46,185 bases of DNA from an uncultured Oscillospiraceae bacterium (GTDB taxonomy: Bacteria; Bacillota; Clostridia; Oscillospirales; Oscillospiraceae): positions 1 through 46,185 of the forward strand of contig CANREY010000007.1 in the NCBI GenBank assembly GCA_947629755.1, written 5' to 3'. A model generated the notes under the pieces. It did not search any database and was not told the origin of the DNA. It was given only the letters and a program-made list of their open reading frames with translations. The position numbers were made by a program, and so were the translations under genes. This document shows, piece after piece, positions 31,576 to 37,823 of the stretch. Within the stretch, counting starts at the first letter, position 1; each line of letters begins with the position of its first letter.

Positions 31576-33273
31576 GCTGACAACATGGACATGGTAGACC
31601 TTGTCCCCGTGGTGAACGGAGGACTGAATAACGGCTGTTTGTGAGTTATCCGCCATGTCCGAATCAAAATTTGCGGCGTCCGGGAGCGTCCCGCATTTGA
31701 GAAGGCTGTCTATATCGGCCCGGAGCTCCACCTCGATGTGGTCCTCATAGACCTTGATTTTCTTTACAATGAGCTGGATGTCGTTCCGGTCCAGCTTTTC
31801 TTTGTTTAAGATGTCGTCAAAGACCTCCATGGCGGTTTTGGCCGCCCGGTTTACCCGAATGATGGTGTTGCGCTTGTTGGCGGCAAGGCGCATCTGGTTC
31901 TCGATGCCCTCTATTCGGCGCAGAAGGTCGTCCTCCAGCTCGTCGTAGGTCTCCTCCAGCGCCTCCTCCCGGTCCGGGTGCTTCATGATGTCCCGGATAC
32001 GCTGGCGCTTTGTGGCCCGGAGCTCCTCCCGCAGGTCCTCCAAGACCTCCTCCAAATTGGCCGCCGCCCGCTCCGCCTCGGCCACGTCCTCCCGTTCGCG
32101 CTCAAGCTCCTCGTTGAGCCGGTCCAGCATGGCGGAGGAGTTGTCCCTGACCTTTTGGATATATATTTTCAAAAGCTCGTCCAGCTTGTCCACTCTTATA
32201 TGGTGGCTGGTACAGCCCTTCAGCCCCCGGCGGTGGTAGAGCCCGCACCGGTAGGCGTCCTTCAGATCTGCCCGGCTCATGGCAAACATGGGGCTTCCGC
32301 AGTCACCGCACTCAAGAAAGCCGGAATAGGCGTTGTCGTACTTCTTCTGCCCCCGGTAGTGGGCGGTTGTCCGCTCGGCCAGCTGGGCACGGGCGACGGC
32401 GAAGGTGCGGTAGCTGATGATGGGCTGGTGGTGGTCCTCAATGACGATGTGGTCCTCCGCGTCCCGCCGCACGTCACGGCCGTTTATCTTCCCGCGGGTG
32501 GTCTTGCCCTGCCGGAGAGTGCCGATGTAGAAGTCATTTTTCAAAATGCCCTCCACGGTCATAATGGCCCACTCCCGGCGGGTTTCCCGGTTGGACTCTA
32601 AGCCCTCCGCCTCACGGCGTTGTTTTTCCGACATTCTCGGCGTGGGGACGCCCTCGTCGGTCAAATAATTTGCTATGCGCTTGTAGCCCCAACCGGAGAT
32701 GTAGAGCTCGAATATCTTTCGCACGATCTGGGCCTCGGTGGGGACCACCTCAAACTCCTGGCGCTGGTTGACGATGTACCCGTAAGGCGCGGCGCAGATC
32801 CACTTCCCGTCCTCCTGCCGCCGGCGGATCACGGACTTGACCTTTTTGCTGGCGTCGGTGACGGGCATCTCGTTGATGAGGAACTGGAACTGTATCTTCA
32901 GCCAGTCGTCGTCGTTGGGAAAGTCGATGTTGTCCCCGATGGAGATGATGCGCACCCCGGCGTCCCTGAGGTCCTCAAGCTCCACCAGCCCCCGGCTGTT
33001 CCGGCGGGAGAAGCGGGAGAAGTCCTTCACCACTAAGATGTCCAACCGGTGGCTCGTCAGCTCCCGCCGCATTTTCTGGTAGCCCTCCCGCTGGTCAAAG
33101 GTGTACCCCGACCGGTCCCGGTCCTCATAGAAGGTCAGCGCGCTCCCCGGAAACCGCCGCTTCACAAAATCCTCGATGATCGCCTTCTGGTTCTCAATGG
33201 ACGTATTGTCCCTGTCCAGCTCCTCGTCCACGGAGATGCGGCAGTACCCGGCGATGTCATATGTTTCTATCAA
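31123..33273 (-). CDS. Large serine recombinase fused in frame to the SpoVT C-terminal part
   Basis: This site-specific integrase has 716 codons. The resolvase-type catalytic domain (1-150) has the nucleophile S14 in YCRISVDEE and DFSRFSRRNSRG. A recombinase domain follows (about 165-300: GYKRIANYLTDEGVPTPR), then a zinc ribbon (CGDCGSPM ... YRCG ... KGCTSHHI) and a long coiled coil (~385-480). From G568 to the end the sequence stops resembling recombinases and matches SpoVT: GDPLEIYTEKDGEVIFKKYSP (the end of its AbrB domain) and a GAF-like domain ending VGEVEYKLAQTVASFLGKQME. This looks like a recombinase gene running through an att site into the host gene. TTG start, weak ribosome site. Confidence 0.88.
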   Translation of the reverse strand: MIETYDIAGYCRISVDEELDRDNTSIENQKAIIEDFVKRRFPGSALTFYEDRDRSGYTFDQREGYQKMRRELTSHRLDILVVKDFSRFSRRNSRGLVELEDLRDAGVRIISIGDNIDFPNDDDWLKIQFQFLINEMPVTDASKKVKSVIRRRQEDGKWICAAPYGYIVNQRQEFEVVPTEAQIVRKIFELYISGWGYKRIANYLTDEGVPTPRMSEKQRREAEGLESNRETRREWAIMTVEGILKNDFYIGTLRQGKTTRGKINGRDVRRDAEDHIVIEDHHQPIISYRTFAVARAQLAERTTAHYRGQKKYDNAYSGFLECGDCGSPMFAMSRADLKDAYRCGLYHRRGLKGCTSHHIRVDKLDELLKIYIQKVRDNSSAMLDRLNEELEREREDVAEAERAAANLEEVLEDLREELRATKRQRIRDIMKHPDREEALEETYDELEDDLLRRIEGIENQMRLAANKRNTIIRVNRAAKTAMEVFDDILNKEKLDRNDIQLIVKKIKVYEDHIEVELRADIDSLLKCGTLPDAANFDSDMADNSQTAVIQSSVHHGDKVYHVHVVSGGDPLEIYTEKDGEVIFKKYSPMGELSDFAGQMCETLSKTTNLPAAITDRDSVIAVCGIQKRELTGRQVSQELEAIMEGRQVYHRSSSDRAVNPADGADKYTVTVAAPILSEGDVMGCVLFFTEGDGTVGEVEYKLAQTVASFLGKQMEN
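31558..31582. other. Predicted attachment junction (attL-type) of the integrative element
   Basis: Homology to SpoVT begins at codons S566-G567-G568-D569 (around 31,567-31,578). The crossover dinucleotide should lie within or next to the GGCGGCGACCCG codons. The exact core cannot be fixed without the other junction. Confidence 0.55.
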
Positions 33274-33376
33274 CTTTAATCACCACACTTATGCAGCCTT
33301 GCAGATAATATTGTATCACAATCTCAGAGAAACAGCAAGAACAATCTGCGCCTTGAGTGGAGAATTTAATGCGATA

Positions 33377-33483
33377 GAAAACTGCAATAAATTGCATAAA
33401 TCTATTATAGGCTCTTGACCTTTGGCGTGTTATTTGCTATCATATGTATGAAAACTGTATCAAGTTGCAGTAATCTATTATAG
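33377..33483 (+). repeat. Two 34-bp imperfect direct repeats upstream of the ATPase gene
   Basis: 33377-33410 and 33450-33483 share GAAAACTG, TTGCA and TCTATTATAG and agree at about 28 of 34 positions, with a 73-bp period. They flank the promoter below, so they are candidate operator or recombinase accessory sites. Confidence 0.6.
33415..33443 (+). promoter_or_regulatory. Sigma-A promoter of the AAA/DUF4143 ATPase gene
   Basis: TTGACC (33415-33420), 17 bp, TATCAT (33438-33443), between the two 34-bp repeats. Confidence 0.65.
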
Positions 33484-33496
33484 CAAAGGTGATTTT

Positions 33497-34795
33497 ATGG
33501 AGATCAAGCGCGACTACTATCTGAACAAGCTGATCAGCCGAAAGGGAAACGGGCTTATAAAGATCATAACTGGCGTCCGCCGGTGCGGGAAGTCCTATTT
33601 GCTGAACACCATCTTTTACCGGCATCTGTTGGAGTGCGGTGTGCCGGAGGACCACATTATCCGGTTTGCCTTTGACTCCGCCGACGACCTTTATCTGATC
33701 GGCGAGAGCCTCATCGACATGCGCAAGGCGGGAAGAAGCGCCGATCCAGAGAAATTTATGGCGTATATCCGCACCAAAATCACGGGCAACGGGACCTACT
33801 ATCTCCTGCTGGACGAGGTGCAGATGTTGGACTCCTTCGAGGCGGTTTTAAACGGCTATCTGCGGCGTGACAACATGGACGTGTTCGTGACCGGGAGCAA
33901 CGCCAAATTCCTGTCCAGCGACATCATCACGGAGTTTGCCGGCCGGGGGGACGAGATCCATATGTACCCCCTGAGCTTTGCGGAGTTCATGACTGCCTAT
34001 CCCGGCGACAGGTATGAAGGGCTGTCACAGTACATGCTCTACGGGGGTATCCCTTTGGTGGTGTTACGGGAGAGCCCTCATGACAAGGCCGCCCTGCTGG
34101 AGAATCTGTTCAGTGAGATATATATCCGTGACATCGTGGACCGCCACGGGGTCCGGAACAGGGGAGAGCTGGAGGACCTTCTGAACATCGTGTCCTCAGC
34201 CGTGGGGTCACTGACCAACCCGGAGAAGCTGAAAAACACCTTCCACAGCGTCAAGCGTTCAAAAATCACCTCCGCCACCATCAAGAGGTATCTCGATTAT
34301 TTCCAGGACTCATTCCTGCTGGAGGCGGCACAGCGGTACGACATTAAAGGGAAGGCGTATATCGAGACGCCGAGGAAATACTACTTCTCCGATTTGGGCC
34401 TCCGCAACGCCCGTCTGAATTTCCGGCAGTTCGAGCCAAACCACGCCATGGAGAACGTGCTGTATACTGAGCTTCGGATGCGTGGGTACCGGGTGGACGT
34501 GGGCGTAGTCCCAGTGGCGGAGAGGGACCGGCTGGGCCGGGTGACCCGGCGGCAGCTGGAGGTGGACTTTGTCTGCAATCTGGGCTCCACCCGCGCATAC
34601 ATCCAGTCCGCATGGTCCCTGCCCGACGAGGACAAACGCGCTCAGGAGACGAGACCCTTTGCCAAAATCGACGACTCCTTTAAGAAGATCGTCGTCACCC
34701 GGGACATGATCCCCACCCAGTACGACGAACGGGGAATCCTGACGGTCAACGTGTACGATTTCCTCCTGGACCCCGACCTGCTGGCCGGGTCCTGA
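33497..34795 (+). CDS. AAA ATPase with DUF4143 C-terminal domain (COG1373)
   Basis: This 432-residue protein has Walker A GVRRCGKSYLL (about 27-37), Walker B YYLLLDEVQM (about 101-110) and the sensor stretch VFVTGSNAKFLSSDI. It then has a winged-helix segment and a C-terminal DUF4143 region related to restriction-endonuclease folds (TELRMRGYRVDVGV, QLEVDFVCN). Such ATPases are common in anaerobe genomes and on mobile elements, with no firm function; some are suspected in defence. The ATG has AAAGGTGA 6 bases upstream. It is divergent from the recombinase and convergent with a small gene 7 bp away. Confidence 0.85.
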   Translation: MEIKRDYYLNKLISRKGNGLIKIITGVRRCGKSYLLNTIFYRHLLECGVPEDHIIRFAFDSADDLYLIGESLIDMRKAGRSADPEKFMAYIRTKITGNGTYYLLLDEVQMLDSFEAVLNGYLRRDNMDVFVTGSNAKFLSSDIITEFAGRGDEIHMYPLSFAEFMTAYPGDRYEGLSQYMLYGGIPLVVLRESPHDKAALLENLFSEIYIRDIVDRHGVRNRGELEDLLNIVSSAVGSLTNPEKLKNTFHSVKRSKITSATIKRYLDYFQDSFLLEAAQRYDIKGKAYIETPRKYYFSDLGLRNARLNFRQFEPNHAMENVLYTELRMRGYRVDVGVVPVAERDRLGRVTRRQLEVDFVCNLGSTRAYIQSAWSLPDEDKRAQETRPFAKIDDSFKKIVVTRDMIPTQYDERGILTVNVYDFLLDPDLLAGS

Positions 34796-34802
34796 GGTAC
34801 CC

Positions 34803-35012
34803 CTACGGATCCCGTTCCGCCAGCGCCAGCCGGTTGTGGACCAAGAGGCCGGCGGTGAGGTCCGCCAGATCCTCGGCGCCGGAACGGTACACCGCCGCCA
34901 GATACCCCCGCTCCCGGTACCGGGCGTACAGCTCCCGGAGCCCCGCGCCTTCCTCTCCGCTCCGCAACCAGATCTCTACGATTTTTCTTTCCTCGCAAAC
35001 CGTGATCTCCAA
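34803..35012 (-). CDS. Small conserved protein, 69 aa, paralogue of 37408-37674
   Basis: The function is unknown. It shares a pattern with the 88-residue protein at 37408: MEI-I....KI-EIWL...E, then Y--R-Y-AAV-RSG-EDL-DLT-GLL--NR--LAER. Such small proteins accompany relaxase genes in clostridial elements. It starts with TTG at 35012, with GGGGGTGT 6 bases upstream, and that site lies in the arm of a hairpin (35019-35054). It is the last gene of the minus-strand mobilisation cluster. Confidence 0.7.
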   Translation of the reverse strand: MEITVCEERKIVEIWLRSGEEGAGLRELYARYRERGYLAAVYRSGAEDLADLTAGLLVHNRLALAERDP

Positions 35013-35018
35013 ATATCA

Positions 35019-35054
35019 CACCCCCACCGGTTATTTTTCCCACCGGCGGGGGTG
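35019..35054 (-). promoter_or_regulatory. Hairpin masking the ribosome site of the 69-aa gene
   Basis: CACCCCCACCGGT (35019-35031) pairs with ACCGGCGGGGGTG (35042-35054) with one mismatch. On the minus-strand mRNA one arm is GGGGGTG, the ribosome-binding site of the TTG start at 35012. Translation would need the helix opened, for instance by ribosomes finishing the relaxase gene at 35061. Confidence 0.5.
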
Positions 35055-35060
35055 ATTTAT

Positions 35061-36386
35061 TCACATGGACATGGTCTGCTGTCGGTTTGGTTGATTTTCT
35101 TCATCCTCATGGTCGTCGGACTTGTGGCCCATGGCGATGCGCTTGCGCTGACGCTCACGGTACGCCTTGGTGTCAATGTGCTGATGCATAGATGTGGCGT
35201 CGCGGACGGGGCCGGTGTCGGAGAGGGTGGCCACGGTCACAGCAGTCGAGATAAGAGCGTCAGCAATAGGGTCGAGAGTGAAGACACTATCGCGGTCAGG
35301 ATGATTGAGGCTTTCGCGGTATGCGTTAAGCTGCGCACGGACTTCCTCGAAGCTCTCTCCGTGTTTTCGATGCTCGTAGTATTGCTCTCGTGCATTTTCC
35401 CAACCTGTTCCGTCAGAGACAGGACGTGGTTGTTCAGATTCTCCGTTTGGTTTAGTATCCTCTCCGCGTCCTTGGTCGTCATCAGCGTCGTGAGCATCTC
35501 TTCTATTCTTGCTTGACGTTGGAGCAGACCACTGAGGAGCGAAAGCGTCTCCACTTGACCGGGTCTGTTCAGAGCCTTCAGCTCCTCGTTGGAAAGCCTC
35601 CTGTCGGATTGCGAATTCATGTTCCATGTTCTCCTTTAAATATTTAGTTTCGTGTAACTTGTTGTCTCGGCACCGTTGGTCTTCCGGTGTGGTGTAGGTA
35701 ATGTACTTCCGCTCGTCCGTCCACTTGACTTGGTAGCCCACGCTTTTCATGAGCTCAACGAATTCCTTCCGGCTCCCAGCGTAGGCCATGCATAGGTCGA
35801 TGGTGGACATCAGAGCGAACTTCCAGCTCTGACTTTTATACGCCGAACGATACTCGCGGGAAGACATAGGCTTCTCCTTCTTCTCCCGTGGCGGCTCGAA
35901 CACCGGCAGGCCCAGCTCGGCGCAGATTTGGTCGTTGACCATTTTCAGCTGCTGTATCGTGTCGCCATCCACGTGGAGCTTGCGGCCTGTCTCGAAGTTG
36001 ACGCTGTTGATGATGAGGTGGGAGTGGACGTGGTCCCGGTCGGTGTGAGTGCAGACCAGCACCTCGTGGTCCTTGAATTGCTCCGCCAACCTGAGAGCGG
36101 CGGTGTGAGCGGTCGCGGGATTCACTTCCGCGCCGCTGGGGAAGCTCTGGACCAGGTGGTAGAACATCCTGCCGCCGTCCTTGTGGTACAGGAGCTTGGT
36201 GTTGAGGAAGTCGTCGTAGGCAGAGGCGGCCTGACAGTTGACGCCGGTGACGAGCTGGTGACCTTGCCACTGGGTCTTGGCCTTCTGTGCCACGTACTTC
36301 ATCACCGACCTCATGCACCCACGGGACTGACTGCTCTTTGAGCGGCTGGAGTAGTTGACGAAGTTGACTATCGCCAAGAGCGTCAC
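35061..36386 (-). CDS. mobA: Mobilisation relaxase (MOBP type, MobA/VirD2-like)
   Basis: It nicks DNA at oriT and pilots the strand during transfer. The 441 residues have the relaxase HUH-type metal triad in HTDRDHVHSHLIINS (H114, H119, H121, H123 region) and an N-terminal region with MKYVAQKAKT and LVTGVNC. The last ~190 residues are charged and low in order (SSGDAFAPQWSAPTSSKNRRD...); this part overlaps a second reading frame. The start is GTG at 36386, overlapping the RepA-MobC stop by 4 bp (GTGA), so the two are coupled. No oriT was identified. Confidence 0.88.
   Translation of the reverse strand: MTLLAIVNFVNYSSRSKSSQSRGCMRSVMKYVAQKAKTQWQGHQLVTGVNCQAASAYDDFLNTKLLYHKDGGRMFYHLVQSFPSGAEVNPATAHTAALRLAEQFKDHEVLVCTHTDRDHVHSHLIINSVNFETGRKLHVDGDTIQQLKMVNDQICAELGLPVFEPPREKKEKPMSSREYRSAYKSQSWKFALMSTIDLCMAYAGSRKEFVELMKSVGYQVKWTDERKYITYTTPEDQRCRDNKLHETKYLKENMEHEFAIRQEAFQRGAEGSEQTRSSGDAFAPQWSAPTSSKNRRDAHDADDDQGRGEDTKPNGESEQPRPVSDGTGWENAREQYYEHRKHGESFEEVRAQLNAYRESLNHPDRDSVFTLDPIADALISTAVTVATLSDTGPVRDATSMHQHIDTKAYRERQRKRIAMGHKSDDHEDEENQPNRQQTMSM
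35237..35620 (-). CDS. MobB-like membrane protein nested out of frame inside the relaxase gene
   Basis: This is a 127-codon frame entirely inside the relaxase gene. AAAGGAG lies 10 bases before its ATG at 35620. The protein looks genuine: a polar N-terminus (MNSQSDRRLSNEELKALNRP), a coiled coil (about 30-90, QRQARIEEMLTTLM ... TENLNNHVLSLTEQVGK) and a C-terminal membrane helix (about 104-124, ASIILTAIVSSLSTLLLTLL). The matching stretch of the relaxase frame is disordered, as expected for overprinting. ColE1- and RSF1010-type plasmids also carry MobB genes overlapping mobA in another frame, with a membrane segment. The homology itself is inferred from layout. Confidence 0.65.
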   Translation of the reverse strand: MNSQSDRRLSNEELKALNRPGQVETLSLLSGLLQRQARIEEMLTTLMTTKDAERILNQTENLNNHVLSLTEQVGKMHESNTTSIENTERASRKSVRSLTHTAKASIILTAIVSSLSTLLLTLLSRLL

Positions 36387-37309
36387 CTGCCTTCCTGCAT
36401 CTCACGGAGCGTGCGGCCAATCTCGGAGAGTTCTTTCTGTACTCCGTCCAGGTTCACCGCGTTGAGCTTACCCATGTTGCAGAGCACCGCCAGCTGGTTG
36501 ACGTTGTTCCCGATGCGCTTCAGCTCCGTGAGCACTTCCTTGAGTCCGTCCATGACCACCACCTGCTGACCGAGGCAGCACTGGGAGACGTAGTCGCTTT
36601 GGGAGAGGTGAGCCTTCTTGGCTTCGGCTCGAATGACGTCCAGCTCAAGTTGGGAGAGGCGGATGCTGAGAGTTGTGTCCCGGTACTCGATGTCCCTACC
36701 GATACAGTAGAGTGTTGCCCGTCCGCTCCCGCGTCCTTCCTCCACCAGCGTGAAGCTGGAGTCCACCGCTCCGCTGATGGCGGTGGTGCCGGAGATCCGT
36801 TTGAACACATCATCGTCCGCGTTCTCTTTCCGCAGGTGGTGGATGAGCAGGATAGCGAGGCTGTGAGCGTCGGCGATCTTCTTCAGCGCCGACAGGTCCG
36901 AGTAGTCGTTGGCGTAGGTGTTGTCCCGCTTGGCGTTGCGGACCATCTGGAGAGTGTCGATAATGACCAGCGACGTATCCATGTGCTCGGTGAGGAATGT
37001 TTCAAGCTGTTCCTCCAGCCCCGCACCCACTACTCGGCTCTCCGTGCAGAAGTGGACGTTGGCTGGGGCGTCCTCGGCGATCTCGAAGAGCCTGTTCTGG
37101 ATTCGCAGGGTCGAATCCTCAAGACAGAGATAGAGCGTCGTTCCCTGCCTCACGCTCATCCCCCACACCGGCTCCCCCTTTGCCGCCGTTACGGCCAGCC
37201 ACAGCGCCAGCCAGGATTTCCCCACCATCGGCGCACCCGCCAGGATGTGCAGGCCCTGGGACAGCAGGGAGTCTACAACAAAGTTGGGCGGGCGGATGGG
37301 TTCGTTCAT
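36383..37309 (-). CDS. RepA-like ATPase fused to a MobC relaxosome domain
   Basis: Residues 1-210 form a RecA-like AAA_25/RepA ATPase: HILAGAPMVGKSWLALWLAV (Walker A, K31), LVIIDTLQMV (Walker B), ILLIHHLRK and YCIGRDIEYR, where RepA proteins near their end. Residues ~214-308 are MobC: LSIRLSQLELDVIRAEAKKA and the hallmark ELKRIGNNVNQLAVL. Plasmid MobC helps the relaxase open oriT. The ATG at 37309 has GAGGA only 4 bases away. The RepA-like reading frame extends upstream (KTTERLKTVTGEEL) to an ATA at 37354-37352, which sits 6 bases after a perfect AGGAGG. The true start may be that ATA or a lost ATG. Confidence 0.8.
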   Translation of the reverse strand: MNEPIRPPNFVVDSLLSQGLHILAGAPMVGKSWLALWLAVTAAKGEPVWGMSVRQGTTLYLCLEDSTLRIQNRLFEIAEDAPANVHFCTESRVVGAGLEEQLETFLTEHMDTSLVIIDTLQMVRNAKRDNTYANDYSDLSALKKIADAHSLAILLIHHLRKENADDDVFKRISGTTAISGAVDSSFTLVEEGRGSGRATLYCIGRDIEYRDTTLSIRLSQLELDVIRAEAKKAHLSQSDYVSQCCLGQQVVVMDGLKEVLTELKRIGNNVNQLAVLCNMGKLNAVNLDGVQKELSEIGRTLREMQEGR

Positions 37310-37407
37310 CAGTTCCTCGCCCGTGACGGTTTTTAATCGTTCTGTGGTTTTTATTTTTATCCTCCTCGTTAATTTGCTTTTAGTTTCAATTCACTACTAT
37401 ATAGCAG

Positions 37408-37674
37408 TTACATCCCCACTGTCATTGACGCTCCCGCCATACGCTCACTCTCCGTTTCCCGCTCCGCCAGCTTGCGCCGGTTGGAGAGCAGTAGTCCGGA
37501 GGTCAGATCGCAGAGGTCCTCCTCGCCGGACTTGAACACGGCGACGGTGTATTTGCGCGGACCGTACTCCACGCAGAGTTTCCGCAGGGTATTGCTCAGG
37601 CTTGGGTCGCCCCACTCAGCCTTGCTCAACCAAATCTCAATAATTTTCTGGTCATCTCGAATGTTGATTTCCAA
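37408..37674 (-). CDS. Small conserved protein, 88 aa, paralogue of 34803-35012
   Basis: The function is unknown. The first 70 residues (MEINIRDDQKIIEIWLSKAEWGD..., KYTVAVFKSGEEDLCDLTSGLLLSNRRKLAERE) match the 69-residue protein at 34803. It starts with TTG at 37674, as its paralogue does, with GGAGG about 9 bases upstream. It is the first gene of the minus-strand mobilisation cluster, behind a TTGACA promoter. Being encoded first and last in the cluster, the pair could be regulators or accessory relaxosome proteins (inference). Confidence 0.7.
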   Translation of the reverse strand: MEINIRDDQKIIEIWLSKAEWGDPSLSNTLRKLCVEYGPRKYTVAVFKSGEEDLCDLTSGLLLSNRRKLAERETESERMAGASMTVGM

Positions 37675-37729
37675 ACAGCCACGCCTCCGAATATCGATAA
37701 TTCATTCTCAATTCTAATTATCTATTATC

Positions 37730-37774
37730 ATTGTAACATACCCTCTTGACTTTTGTCAAACGATAATATACACT
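37730..37774. promoter_or_regulatory. Overlapping divergent promoters around a TTGAC-TTTT-GTCAA palindrome
   Basis: Leftward: TTGACA (37754-37759), 18 bp, TACAAT (37730-37735). Rightward: TTGACT (37746-37751), 17 bp, TACACT (37769-37774). The two -35 boxes are the arms of the palindrome 37746-37759. The polymerases would exclude each other, coupling mobilisation genes to the DUF6076 gene. Confidence 0.6.
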
Positions 37775-37823
37775 TAAAATACATACACTACCGCATTGAC
37801 CGCATTATCTATGGAGGTGCACC

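Noticed and set aside
35836-36420. 194-codon minus frame overlapping the relaxase 5' half
   Set aside because: Arg/Gly/Pro-rich with no ribosome site and no structure, unlike the nested frame at 35237-35620; judged a shadow.
36599-37336. 245-codon plus-strand frame opposite the RepA-MobC gene
   Set aside because: Antisense to a gene with clear Walker motifs and a MobC signature; no ribosome site.
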